NCBI GenBank assembly: GCA_015680685.1
Contig: MNCI01027230.1
Location: 696,536 to 760,535 of the forward strand
DNA: 64,000 nucleotides
Direction: 5' to 3'
Source: Gnetum montanum
Taxonomy: Eukaryota; Streptophyta; Gnetopsida; Gnetales; Gnetaceae
Shown: piece after piece, positions 1 through 11,229 of the stretch
How the letters are laid out: the number at the start of each line of letters is the position of its first letter
Numbering within the stretch: the stretch's first letter is position 1
Translations under genes and position numbers: made by a program
The notes under the pieces: generated by a model
The model's input: the letters and a program-made list of their open reading frames with translations, nothing else
Told to the model about the DNA's origin: nothing
Databases searched by the model: none

Positions 1-189
1 CCTATTCCCCATCATGCTCCCTTATCCTATTCGATTACATCCCCCTTGATACATTCCACTAATCTCAAAACTCTTGATACACTGTTGCACATTGTAACTC
101 CCTAAGCAGTCGCAATGCAAAACACAATACACAATGCATGACATAAAATGCAAGTGCTCAAACATGAGCATAGCACTAAAAGCAAGCTC

Positions 190-318
190 TTTCAAAAAGA
201 CCAAAGAGAAAAAGAAAAATAAAAGAAAAAGAAAGACAAAGAAAGGCAAAAACAAAAGAAAAGAAGAAACAAACAAGAAAAATAAAAAGCAAAAAAAAAA
301 AAGGGTCAAAGAGTGAAA
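190..318. repeat. A/G-rich low-complexity tract
   Basis: The plus strand is almost purely A and G over about 130 bases (repeated AAAGAAAAAG-like units). Short ORFs across it on both strands are composition artefacts. From 319 to about 1500 I see no recognisable gene, only A-rich DNA with loosely repeated AAAATTCTAGAAAATT-like words around 1285-1400. Confidence 0.6.
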
Positions 319-1580
319 TGCACGGAAAAGGTCTTCATGACCCCATTGACATCATAAACAAAAGACTATTGGCTATCCTCATACAAGCCCCAGGCAAGAA
401 GGAAATTATCTTGAAAAATAGTTACACTTGTGTCTCAACGAGACCATGTTGCACATCATCGCGTGGCTTTGGCTGTTTACAACGGGCCCTGTGAACACTC
501 TATAAGAGTCCCATTTCTCCAAAGAATGCATCTTCCTATGTCTTGGCTCCAAGTCTGCTAAACACTAGCTATGGACAAAGACCAAAGATATAACTTGTTA
601 CAAGAGAGCATTCCTCTCCCACAGATCCTAGCAGCAATTATCATGCTTGACCAACTCTTGGCTTCCCCTAGTTTCAACCAATCCCCTCCTCTTGCATCCC
701 AAACTGCATTTTCCCGATCCTATGTACTATTGGACACAATGCGATGCCATCCAGCAGGCTGATGGATAATGTTTGGTACTTGTTTATTCATGGTATTTTG
801 CACTTCTTTGTCAACACGGTAGATTCCTCTAGACGTCAACAAAGAGGGGCCAATGAAACACCACTAATTTTGGCCTAGGACTTTAAATTGAAAATGACTC
901 AAACCCTTTCAAGCATTCAGAAGGAAAAATTTGACTAAGGCAGGGAGCTCACCCCCAGCTTGCTCACGCTATCAAGCTAGCTTACCCTCAGCATGAGCAA
1001 CTCCAACAACTTCAAAATCAAGTCAAAACAGTCCAAATCTGAAAGTGTCAGGCTGCAACATGAGTCCAACGTGACCAACTTTAAGAGCCTTAAAACAGGC
1101 TCAAACCAGCCTCAAAACATCATCAAAATGGTCTAATTTTGAAGGGATAAGTCACCCTCAAGGTCCATTAATGATTTCTCCAAGTTTTAGCCTCCAGAAC
1201 TTCAAATTTTAGCTCCAAAAATGCTCATTTTTGTCACTGACGCCCAGGTCACGTTGGCAGCGTGAGTCTAGCATGACAAACTTTCATAAAATTTCAGAAA
1301 ATTCTAGAAAATGGCAAAAAAATTCTCAACATCAACAACTTCCAAAAAATTCTAGAAAATTCCAAAAAATTCTCAACTTCTACAAAATTCCAGAAAACTC
1401 AGGGACAAAGAAGTTTCAAGCAAGAAGGGTCGAATTTTCCTTGTACATTTCATTCTAAATCTTCATTTGTGGGATAGTCAGGCCCTCATGTCTAAATTAA
1501 ATGTACTTTCATGGGCTAGAATAACCCATAAATTATAAAATGCAATGTACCTGGTCAAGAATGTAGCTTGCCAACACACA

Positions 1581-1711
1581 TCCAACTCGTGCACAACTAT
1601 CCGACACAAATCCAACTCATGCACAACTATCCAACACACATCCAACTCGTGCACAACTATCCAACACACATCCAACTCTCGCCAACACGCATCCAACCCA
1701 AGCACAACTGT
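1581..1711. repeat. 30-bp minisatellite
   Basis: Three consecutive 30-bp units begin at 1581, 1611 and 1641, each with the core TCCAACTCGTGCACAACTAT, followed by a degenerate partial unit to about 1711. The units differ by one to three bases. Repetitive peptides in ORFs on either strand here simply translate the repeat. Confidence 0.9.
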
Positions 1712-1739
1712 CCATTGGACATATGTCACTAGTTCTACT

Positions 1740-2350
1740 TTCCTCTCATCTCCCAGCCATTGGTTCCATTCTTGAATTTCGTGTCCGAGCCCGGCCCAAC
1801 CCTATAAATACCCTATCAATTCACACAAACCATGTGGGCAATTGAAGACATTGGCAATTCTAAGAAAGTATAGAACCTGCAATCCTTGGTTACTTGGCAC
1901 ACCTGTTGGCATCCAAGCATTTCTCACATTCATCACATCATCATGTTATCACGTTACATCACCCCGGGGCTAGGCGTTTGACCTACCATCTACACGCAGC
2001 TACGCTTTGACCGGTGCACATCTTTTATAAGCAATACATTATTCCCGTTTTGCCAACCAAACATTATTTTGATTTTCTATTTCATGTTCTATTTTTTTAC
2101 GTTCTATTTACCTTTTTTCTTACATCCAATTTAGTTTACGTCTTGTTTACACCTTACGTTTACACTTACGTCTTACATCGCACGGCTCATGTTTACATTT
2201 TATAGGCATTTACACGTTTTAAGACATCGTTTACGATAACCCCAGCACTAGCCGTAGCTTACGCTCAGGGAAGTCCTTGGTTGATTTGCGTGCAGACCAT
2301 CAAAGGCACTCTACCTTCATTTACTTTTCCAGCTTGTCCTCCGGCGAAGG
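1740..2350 (+). other. Unassigned, possibly LTR-derived DNA
   Basis: No gene is recognisable. A TATA-like CCTATAAATACCC lies at about 1799-1811, followed by T-rich repeated TTTACGTCTTA-like words (2095-2220). TATA box plus T-rich leader next to retroelement copy A would fit an LTR remnant. I could not find both ends, a polypurine tract or a second copy, so the assignment is weak. Confidence 0.25.
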
Positions 2351-2355
2351 CAGGG

Positions 2356-3311
2356 TCAGCTATGTCTGCCCGATGATCTCTCGATGTCTATTTTCCTTCC
2401 AACCTTACACCGATGATTTAGGTTAGTACAAGCGTATCGTGCTATCCTTGCCCGTTTGCATAATTTCTTGATTAAGTAGGAAAAGGGTAGAGCCCACTTT
2501 CCACGTTCGCTTTCAGCGAATCTTTTCTCAATCTCCAAAAACAACAATTGTGGAAAGCTCATTGGGAATTTTCCACTTAGAGTGACACATGCACGAGCAG
2601 AGAAGATAGTGATCTTGCTGGGTCTTATCGTTGGATTCAAATGGTAAGATGCAATTTTTGAATAAACCCTCTCTATGGTGGTCAAAGTGCCGAACTCTTT
2701 ACGATCCACCCCATAGCACCGCCTAATCCACTCCCCTTTTACCTTGGCATCTACTTGCTTAGGGATCTCGCCACATTAGCTTCGGTCTCTAGCAACCCTA
2801 GAGCTTGTGTGATTACTTCTACAAAGTAAGAGACATAGATGTCCTTGATTCTTACTTTGGACCTCGACTACCGATTTTTCTAGAACAGATAAGTCTCTCC
2901 TAAATACCATTCACCACTGGATGTGATGATTGGCCACATAGGAGAGTTTTGCAATTGGAGCTTCACATCTTCTAGTGCATTCTCAAGAAATGGTCCAAAG
3001 TTCAACTCTTGTAGGACCATTCGTTCCACCTCCCTTAGCCTGATAGCGTCAAGACATGCCTAGGTCAGGGTGGCCTCAAGCCATGGCGCTATCGCCGAAG
3101 TCTCATCCCCTGTGATTGTTCACTAGGGATCTCCTCTTTAGGAATCTAATGAACAAATTCCACATTAGGTCCTTCATAGAGGGGGCCAGTTGCATGGGAA
3201 CCCTCCACATGCTCTAGGTGTTGCACACCTTGCCCTCTTTCTATTCTTGGTCGCTTGTCCCTTGGTTGGGACGGTTCTTCTCCCCTTGGATGCCTTGATT
3301 TTTTGTGCCAT
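2356..3311 (-). pseudogene. Retrotransposon accessory ORF, copy A (degenerate)
   Basis: This is the accessory reading frame downstream of pol in minus-strand element A. A candidate ATG at 3311 directly follows TTGATTGTAG, a plausible 3' splice site; a competing frame from 3331 also encodes a basic N-terminus (KRPRIERG), so the start is unsure. Several stops and frame changes follow. The intact piece 2709-2356 encodes a segment with ARACVTLSG and LPFSYLIKKLCKRARI, which aligns with LTLSFPCLM*KLCKRAGI in the accessory ORF of element D near 22050. A shared upstream block (ELNFGPFL here, ELNFDLFL there) supports homology. From memory the LC-R/E-RAG stretch resembles the 'putative plant transposon protein' domain of Athila/Tat accessory ORFs; that family call is inference. 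Confidence 0.55.
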
Positions 3312-3590
3312 CTACAATCAAACATAACCATTAATTAAATTATGCACAAGTTGCTCAAAATGGCCCTCATACACTTTCTCCTTTTGACTGGGTTATGGTA
3401 CTGGCACATGCATCCCATTAAATTGCCAAAAGTATTAGTTGATGGGTTAGAACCAAAAAACAATAAGGCATCAATTGGAGTTTAAACTATTGTTTTTGTT
3501 TCTTCCCTTAAGAGGTGTTAAGTCTATATTAATTTTAATTTTAATTACAATAGACCTCACCCCCCCCCCACGACTAAGAGCATACCTCCA
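3312..3590 (-). other. Putative leader intron upstream of accessory ORF A
   Basis: Read on minus, ACTGGAG is followed by GTATGC (donor-like, about 3590) and the interval ends in TTGATTGTAG just before the ATG at 3311. A similar donor context, GGAG followed by GT, recurs at 13012 (+) and about 48165 (-), each upstream of a GTGTGTGCAG- or GTGTGTGCAA-type acceptor followed by ATG. The interval also contains a G10 tract (C10 at 3560-3569 on plus). Splicing is inferred from the sites only. Confidence 0.35.
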
Positions 3591-3714
3591 GTTGCAAAAG
3601 AGGGGAAGGATAGGTGGATGCAGACATGCGAGAGAAATCATAGGTACTTGGGAAGAAGAAGTGAGGTAGAAAAAATGAAAAATCTCCCCCCAATTTGTTT
3701 GCAAAATGAGCAAA

Positions 3715-3832
3715 AACGCATGGCACAACAGGGGTATATATAGAGTTTTCTTGCTACATTGATAGGGCCATGTATATGCAGCCACGTATACGCAGGGGGC
3801 TGTATATATAGGGCCTAGTTGATGTAAGGGGT
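3715..3832 (-). promoter_or_regulatory. Internal TATA promoter candidate of element A
   Basis: On minus, CTCTATATATACCCC lies about 430 bases before the accessory ATG. The DNA just upstream (3757-3824 on plus) carries CGTATAC palindromes and ACATTGATAGGGCC. It resembles the outer U3 of the LTR piece of the same element at 11158-11215 (ACATTGACATAGCCAC then TCGTATACATGG). A second TATATATA lies at about 3803-3810. Homology to U3 was judged by eye. Confidence 0.4.
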
Positions 3833-3849
3833 TGCACACATTGACCAGC

Positions 3850-5540
3850 GTTGACCAGCACTAACTAGCCAAATAAAAGCCTGAAAAAATTGATTTAAAA
3901 TGCCAAATTGGGATAGTTGAAGAGCTGGAAAGACCAAGAACTCAACTGAGGGAAAGATAAGTGGGGCGAAAAAAAAGGAGTCAAAACTAGGAGAAGGTTG
4001 GGAAAAAGAACTCTGCGGAGAAGAAATCGAGCGATGGGTAGCATGAAAACAATCAACCAACAAAATCAATAGGATGGAAGACTAACAAATGGGACTAGGG
4101 ATATGCAAGTAGGTCCTCCCCATAGTAGGCAATAGCCTTAGTAGCCCCTGCATATCGTCAACACCAAAGTCCATGGGCCTCGGGTTGAGAAATGGTGATT
4201 GTAAGTTAATACTACCATCCATGAGAACCCGCTAAAGCATTAGGTGTTTATGGAAATCACGACAAACTATCAAAACATAAGATGGATAGTGAGGTGAGTC
4301 ATGAAGAGAAATGGGTGAAGAGAGAGGAGCGGAACTTGGAATTCCGGTTATCGATCACATGAAACCCCATGTAAAGTTGTGATTAAGTGACTTAGTAGGA
4401 CCTTTCCCGAGTTTAGACCCAAAACCAACCACATACAATGACATCACAACAACATGCAAAGACTCGTCCACCCCCAAGAGTACAAGAAGGCACCCATAGA
4501 GAACCACCACTCCACCATGCATGAGAGGAAGGAAGTGAAATGGGACTAAGTTAGAGGGGACAAGCTAGTCCCATAACTAGAGCTGGGGCTCGTGAGAGGT
4601 GGTCTAAGGGGTGTGCTTTGAATTCCCACATAGTCATGACTTTTTTTTCAATTTTTTATGGGACCCACACCATGCAAAAACCCATGCTTGTTTGCATGCA
4701 TTTGACCAAGGGATGTGCTTTGAATCCTCATGTTTTGTTTATTTTATTTTTTTTTTGATATTTTTTTTTGTGTTTTTGTAATGAGAACCACACCATGCAA
4801 GGTCAAATTTCCAAAGATCTTTCTTATATAAAAGAACCTGGAGTGGGAAGATATCTGTGAGGACACTTTTGCAACCTAGGGGATAGAAAAGTACAATGAA
4901 CATTACATTCCCCTTAAAGTCACACCTAATTCAAACCATTGGGTCATCCCCAAGTCTAGGAACTACACAAGTCACACATTAATTAAAATGTTTTTAAGTG
5001 AAGGGGGTTTGCATGTTTCCAAAGGGAGGAAAACCATGGAATGGATGAATGGGTGGATAACATGGACTCACTACCAATTTTATGAAATGAAAGTAGATGT
5101 AAATTCCAAGAACAACAATGCAAGAGTGGGAGCAAGATAAAATAGGTGGACCATTTCACACGACCCATTGCGAAAAAAACCAACCACACCACACATCTGA
5201 TAACAATAAGATAATTTATTAGTAACCAACTAGAAATTAAACACACACACACATAAATAAGCAAACAAAGAAATAGAAAAGTAATTAAAGAAAGAAAGAA
5301 AAAGTGAGTAAAAATTGGCAAACTTACAAACGATGTTGAAAAACAAAAAAGTGTAAAACAAAAATTCCAAAACAATGAGGAGCTTAGTAGAATGGATTAG
5401 CATGGAGGATGGTCTCCCCCACGATTGGGCTGGGAGGAGGAGACACAAAAAATGGAACAAGGTTGTCCCAGTGACAATAAGGCGGTAGCACTAGTTTGAT
5501 GGAGTTCACGAAAAGGTTTTAATTGTTGCCTATTGACCAA
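3850..5540 (-). other. 3' non-coding spacer of element A
   Basis: There is no gene here. The tract follows integrase of element A on minus and shares short conserved blocks with other copies: TTTTTGTTTTACAC (about 5350-5370), the motif AATCGTGGGGGAGA (5413-5426), and a block read on plus as AGTAGGTCCTCCCCATAGTA (about 4109-4128). The last matches CTTTGGGGAGGACCCACT at 12831 and the spacers near 20341 and 48326. Long ORFs here (5375-4983, 4069-3815) are T-rich shadows. Confidence 0.6.
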
Positions 5541-6700
5541 CTACATTCTCGTGGGGTCCTCAAGTTTGTGTATAAGCAAGGCCCCAGATGGGAAGGTTTT
5601 GAAGACAATGTAAGGTCGTTTCCACAGTGTTTGAAACTTGGTTGGTTGCGGTACATGTGTGGGGTTCCAATAAAGTACCTTATCTCCACATCTAAATGTT
5701 ACCTTCCGAGTCCTAAGATCATGATGCTTTTTATTGTAGGCCTTATGTATCTCATTTGATGACAGGGCCACTAATCGATTCTCATCTAGCACACTTAGGT
5801 TGATAATTCTTTCGCCTTGTGCTAGTGGTAGGTCAAGACCCAAGTCACTGGCTATAGATAGTGTCTGGAGTTCTGCCTAGATTGGAAGTTTCCATAGTTT
5901 ACCATACACTAACTCATAGGGGGAGTAACCTATAGGAAGTTTCCAGGTGGAGCGATAAGCCCAAAGGGCATTGTTAATTTTGGTGCTCCAGTCCCTCCTA
6001 TATTTACTAATGGTTCAAGTGAGCATTTTGGTAATCTCCCTATTGGTGACTTTGGCTTGCCCATTGGCTTGGGGTTGATAAGGTGTTTTAAATTTATGAG
6101 TGACCCCCAAGTGTTGCATGAGTTTACAAAAAGTGATGCCTTTGAAATGTGTTTCATTATCTACGATGAGTGACAGAGCACTCCAAACCTATTTATGATT
6201 TGCTATTGGACAAATCATGTAGCAGTGTTTGAGGAACAGTCGGTGACAACTGCCGCCTCCACCCACTTTGTGTAGTAATCAACGACAATGATGATGTACA
6301 CTTTCCCGTTGGACAAGGGTGTGATGGAACCCATGAAGTCGATGCCCCAAATGTCAAAGGGCTCCAGTCATTAGATCCATTGTTGAGGGTCCTCCATTCG
6401 TGCAAACATCCCACCATCTCTCTGACATCATTCACAGGAGCGGGCAAACCATTATGCATCCCTAAAGAGTGTGGGCCAGTAATATCCTGCAAGCAGGATC
6501 TTAATAGCCGTGCATTATCCAACCTAGTGGCCCCCACAAGGGCCCTCATGAGCATCTTGGAGGACGCGTAGTGTATCATCATTAGGGACACACCATCGAA
6601 CTAGGCCATCTGCACACACCTTATACAGGTGGCCATTGATTTTCATGAAGCGCTTGGCCTTATGAAGAAACTGCTATTTCTATCAATGGTCACACTCCTT
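5541..6700 (-). pseudogene. Ty3/gypsy integrase, element A (degenerate)
   Basis: Integrase inserts retroelement cDNA into host DNA. On minus, fragments in changing frames give a catalytic core with all three DDE positions readable: WGIDFMGS (about 6340), IVDNETHF (about 6155) and TNREITK (about 6035), plus PQANGQA. The C-terminal part (5843-5541) contains LDENRLVALSSNEIHK and RPYIVFKTFPSGALLI with no chromodomain visible. Stops and frame changes, for example right after the TNREITK motif, make it non-functional. The long minus ORF 6591-6193 is a wrong-frame shadow. Confidence 0.8.
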
Positions 6701-7220
6701 TTGCAATTCCTAGGTTGCGATATAGGTGAGGATGTGGTTGAACCAAGGTGATTCTTTGGGCACCTGCTCCTTGATTGCTCCTGTGAAGAGGAGTTCATCT
6801 AGAAATTGGTCGGAAAGTGGCTCCTCCTCTTCTGCGTTATCCCATCGTAACCAAGACAAGTGGTTAGCAACCACATTCTTGGTCCCCTTCTGGTCTACCA
6901 TAGTGAGGTCAAATTCTTGAAGAAGCACCAGCCACCGTATGATATGGGGGCTCACCATTGGTTTGTTCATCAAGAACCAGATGGCACTGTGGTTAGTATG
7001 CACAAACGCCTTGTACCCGAGCACATAGTGTTGAAATTTTTCCAAGGTGAACACCACCACCATTAATTCTTTTTCGGTGGTGGTGTAGTTAAGCTAAGCA
7101 TCCACAATGCTGTGGCTTGCACAGTGGATATAGTATGGACATTTCTGGTCATCCCACTATGTAAGCATGGCTCCCAACGCATAGTTGGATGCATCCGTCA
7201 TGATGTGAAAGGGTCTGGAC
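6701..7220 (-). pseudogene. Ty3/gypsy RNase H, element A (degenerate)
   Basis: RNase H removes the RNA strand during reverse transcription. On minus, TDASNYALGAML (about 7205) gives the first active-site Asp. ORF 7063-6710 continues with EKFQHYVLGYKAFVHTNHSAI and WLVLLQEFDLTMVDQKGTKN. The usual TDH motif reads TNH here (Asp to Asn), whereas element D keeps IDH. An in-frame stop follows GAMLT. It lies between RT and integrase, the normal gypsy order. Confidence 0.75.
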
Positions 7221-8060
7221 TAATCAGGTGCTCGTAGAATTGGAGTTTCTACGAGTTTTTGTTTAAGCATCTGGAATGTAGATTCGCATTCCCTAGTCCA
7301 GACGAACGGAACATCTTTCTTTGTGAGCTCCACCAATGGCTTGGCGATCTTCAAGAAATTTTCGATGAAGCGTCGATAGTAACCAATGTGACCAAGGAAT
7401 GATCAAATATCTGTTATAGTCCTTGGTTGACTGGTGATTCCTTGGATGACCCTGATCTTTTTAGGATCTACGCTAATCCTTGCTTGTGAAATACGGTGCC
7501 CCAGAATAGTGGTCTCTTGGACCATTAAGTGGCTCTTTTGCCAATTGAGCCATAGATTAGTTTCCACACATCTTTTCAAAACTTGCTCAAGGTAGTCCAA
7601 GGCTTGATCAAATGTGGCTCCATAGGTAGAGAAGTCATCTATGAAGACTTCTACCCCATTACCAATTTAATGCTAGAAGATGCTAAGGACCAAACATTGG
7701 AAAGTAGTAGGCACATTACACAGGCCAAAGGGCATCTTTTTGTATGCCAAAGTTCGCCAGGGACTTGTAAATGTTGTTTTGGCCTGGTCTTCTAGTGCAA
7801 TTTGGATTTGGTTATAGCCACTATAACCATCCAAAAAGCTATAATAACAATGCCCTGCAATGGTATCCAACACCTGGTCCACAAATGAAAGCGAGAACTG
7901 ACCTGAAGGTAGCCATGTTGAGCAATCAGAAATATATATAGACCCTCCATTTTCCATACTTCTTTGGCACAATAACAAGTGGGCTAACCCATTCGCTATC
8001 TGCAATGGAGTATATGAACCCTACGTTCAGCAACTACTCAATTTCATCTTTGACAACCTG
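7221..8060 (-). pseudogene. Ty3/gypsy reverse transcriptase, element A (degenerate)
   Basis: On minus, ORF 8005-7673 contains YYSFLDGYSGYNQI, DQAKTTFT and MPFGLCNVPTTFQ, typical palm-domain motifs. The next frame reads the catalytic box FIDDF (about 7650-7630), then the thumb segment LKRCVETNLWLNWQKSHLMV, ILGHRIS and SVDPKKI (7600-7403). The FLDGYSGYNQI wording and absence of a chromodomain suggest the Tat/Athila side of gypsy (from family knowledge). Frameshifts separate the blocks. Confidence 0.8.
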
Positions 8061-9060
8061 CTTCAATTTGGGGTTCAACCATCTTTGTGGTTGTCAGCGT
8101 GGCTTCATGCAGGGGTCAATATAAATCTGATGTTGGCAAACCCTGGGATTAACTCTTATTAATTCAAGATATGACCATGAAAAAGTAGCATCCCATTTGT
8201 TCACCACATTTAGCAACTTCCTCTTTTGTTCAGAGCAAGGATGGCATTGATAATCACTAGTTTCCCATTCTGCAAAAATGCATATTCTAAGTGGGCCAGT
8301 AAGCATTTGAGTTCCAAGGGCTCTTATTTAAAACTTTCATGGATTTGAAACTTTCCCCAATCATCACTATCATCAACAGTGGATACTTGTAGATGGACCT
8401 CCTCCAAATCATCCATGCTTCCTACATAGGCACGTACAAGCCCCTCAAATGGTTCCATGCATAAAGTGCTGCTAGTAGGATCAGCGGTCAACCACTGGGT
8501 GCCTTCTTGATTCATGACTGCTGCATACAGGCATTGTTGAACTTACAATTCTTTGGTACACTAACTGCATGCTTGAATAGATGTCCACTTAGTGGACCAC
8601 AGCTGCTGCACACAGTTTCACCCAGAATCACTATACATGATGCATGGAACGCGCTTCTTCTCGATCTTTTCAAAAGGATTTTCCTTTGAAATTTCAAGGA
8701 AAAGATGTTAGAGTCCTAGTCTTGCATCCACCGTGCTCATCCAAGCTCTTCCCATTATGATTGGAAAGTTTCCCTTGCAATTCTCAACACGAATGACAAG
8801 GAAGTCGATAGGGTAGGACCACCCACAAACGATGGTCACAATATCTTCCACCAATCCTAAGGCAACAGTAATGGATTGGTCTACCAACTCGAGCCAAATG
8901 TTGCTCTTCTTTAACAAGGGTAGGTTCCAAGTCTTGTACATGTCATGTGAAATCAAGTTGACTCCTGACCCCAAATCCAAAAGAGCTTTACAAGGTTCAT
9001 TTCTTGCAACTTGAAGATAAATGAGGGGACTTCCCAAATCAGTCAATTTCTAAGAAAGAT
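8061..9060 (-). pseudogene. Retropepsin and linker, element A
   Basis: ORF 9046-8708 on minus is an aspartic-protease-like domain: TDLGSPLIYLQ, then ALLDLGSGVNLIS, then the core QSITVALGLVEDIV and FPIIMGRAW. The active-site triplet is DLG instead of DSG/DTG, so catalysis is unlikely. The same region is DSG at about 54600 and DSS at about 50070. The linker to RT (8515-8094) includes MNQEGTQWLTADPTSS and LELKCLLAHLEYAFL, the usual pre-RT segment, with stops. Confidence 0.7.
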
Positions 9061-10770
9061 GGCCTGCCTTTATCTAGTTCATCATAGCGTGTGTGAGCAT
9101 GATGGTCTGTACATTAGAGGACGTTTGGTTTGAAGGCTACTCGAAGGGTGGAATGGTGGAGGTGATTGGAGGCTCAAAGGCACTAGCCACAGGTGTGTTT
9201 AAGCATATGTTTAGGTTATTGGGCTAGAAAAAGGGACGTTGCCGTGGCTTCACTTCCGGCCCACTCAACTGGGGGGCTGATTGTAGGTTAACAACCCTCA
9301 TAGTGTTACGTTGTTGTGGCTATGGTGGTATTTCCCCCTGCATAGATGGAGTAGGTGGTAACTGAGTGGGGTGTTACTAAGTAGGTATGGCAAGAGAAGG
9401 TGATGAAGGGTAGTAGAGATGTGGGTTCTCCCCCCTAGGTGATGTAGATTGAGGTCGGAAGTATTCTGGGGGGAGGTAATGACTTTGAAAAGTCACGTGA
9501 CTAGAAGAGTCCAGTAGGGAGACAGGTTGCTGAACATAGTACCCATATGGATCGGGTTGTCAATAAGGGTGCTGCTACCTTGGTGGTGGCATCCCCCATA
9601 CTTGTGGGTGCTTCCATTGCTGGAAGTATTCGCAAGATTGCTGGTGGAACTGCCTAGGATTGCCTTGTGGGTAAGGCAACCTTGGGGTATTTGCCTCTTT
9701 GCCAAATGTGGATTCAACACATACACCCCAGACTCTTATAGATGTGGCACCACGAGATAACACCCCTTAGGTTGTTTGTATTGACATATGTCACATTCAT
9801 CATCTCCCTCTATATTAGAGTCTGCAACCTATTTTGCTACAGCAACTTTGCCCTTACCTTTATGGTAGGCCCGTTCAGCTTCCTTCTTCCTATGTCGATC
9901 ACAATCATTACCTTGCTCTTTGGAATCCTCTGCGATTTTTAGAACACTTTGAAATTTTTCATCTAAAGAGTCCCACATCTTGTCAACCTTTGCCAATATT
10001 TCAAAAGCAAATTTTTGTAAGGGCAAAGTTTTATAATTCACTGCTGCATCCAGTGGTGATTCCTCCTCATCCTCACAAAATCTAACTTCCTTCTTTCTGA
10101 TGGAGGAATTCCAATTATACTCCTCTTCACTCTCCTTCTTTTAAAGTTCCCCCTCTTCTTTATCCACTTGCTCAATTAAGCATTACAGTTGATGGGCTCT
10201 TAGTTCTAATAGTCATCCTTGGGCGTACACACCAAGGGTCTTTCTCATTTCAAAGTGGAGCCCATCAATGATATGGTGAAGCTGTGCCCACTGAGAGTAG
10301 CCATGACTAGGGCATCAATGTAATAGTGAGTAGTATCTGCTCATGACTACATCCAAGGGTTCATTACCACCTTGCTTCCACCCTTAGATTTGGCATCTTA
10401 GGTTTGCCACTCTGGAGTAGGTTTGATACTTGTCGTTGCAGATTTCCAAAATCGTACTCCATCTCCTGATTCATTCTGGCTCCAAAGACCAGTACCAACT
10501 TTCTACTTCTTTGATGAGTGTGCGAGGGAACAACTTAAGTTTCTGCCAATCATTATCAATATTCTACAGGGTGCAAGCATCATGAAATGCTTGCAAATGA
10601 GTCTATGGATCATAATTATATCCCCCTTCAAATCTGGGAATGTTGTTCATGTCAGTGCACTTGATCCGACTGTCTTTCAAGTGCCTACTGGGTATTTGAA
10701 CTACCTCGACGATATGGAGCATGCTTCAAGTAGCTAACAATGGTTCATATGAGTCAGGTGGTACTTATGG
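9061..10770 (-). pseudogene. Gag, element A (degenerate, N-terminus missing)
   Basis: Gag forms the particle that packages element RNA. Minus-strand reading from about 10765 gives SRHLKDS, NNIPRFEGGYNYDP, WQKLKLFPRTLIKE and ESWYWSLEP, matching the plus-strand gag at 52860-53180. ORF 10041-9829 (NYKTLPLQKFAFEILAKVD) matches the C-terminal gag of both GAG-PR elements. Near 9790 a zinc-knuckle relic reads CDICQYKQPKGC, with the His position changed to Gln. A Pro/Gln-rich linker spans about 9700-9200. The N-terminal gag third and the primer-binding region are absent: gag joins directly to LTR sequence near 10770-10850. Confidence 0.7.
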
Positions 10771-10829
10771 TTTTTACAAGCTATAAAAAAGCAATAACAA
10801 TTAAAGTAATAACAATGAAAACTTCAGGA

Positions 10830-11215
10830 GTTATTAAATCATAAAAATATTAAACTATTCAATGCTTAAATGACTAAGTCTAATTGTTGCAAGGAATGCT
10901 TGAAAAGCTCATCTTTATTGTCAGTCACACCAATGGCCTAAGGTACATTGGTGCTTGAATAAAGAGTCGAACAACTTTCTCACACCTACTACAGGCACTT
11001 GGAAAATATTCCAACTCTCGTAGAGACAAACTGTAAGAGCATCGCTACAACTGCCAAAAAGGTCCCTAAGTGTGGCGGAAGCACACTTATTTATAGGCTA
11101 GAACAGGCACTACATAAATGAGGCCACATAGATGCATGGATAGATGCATCGATGGGGCCACATTGACATAGCCACATATACGAGGCCTCGTATACATGGC
11201 CCAGTCGACACATCA
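10830..11215 (-). mobile_element. 5' LTR fragment of element A
   Basis: On minus the fragment starts with TGATGTGTCGACTGG at 11215 and carries a TATA box (CCTATAAATAAG, about 11090). It also has the conserved LTR words ATATTTTCCAAGTGCCTG and CAATAAAGATGAGCTTTT, shared with the LTR at 13606-14558. Its U5 end is lost by deletion into gag. Plus-strand integrase of element B starts about 15 bases beyond its outer end, giving a head-to-head junction. Confidence 0.7.
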
Positions 11216-11229
11216 ACTGCTTGGCGCTT

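Noticed and set aside
1478-1775. Repetitive-protein ORFs on both strands over 1545-1775
   Set aside because: They translate a 30-bp minisatellite; no start context or conservation.
6193-6591. 132-codon minus ORF within integrase A
   Set aside because: The true integrase motifs (WGIDFM etc.) are in another frame of the same strand.
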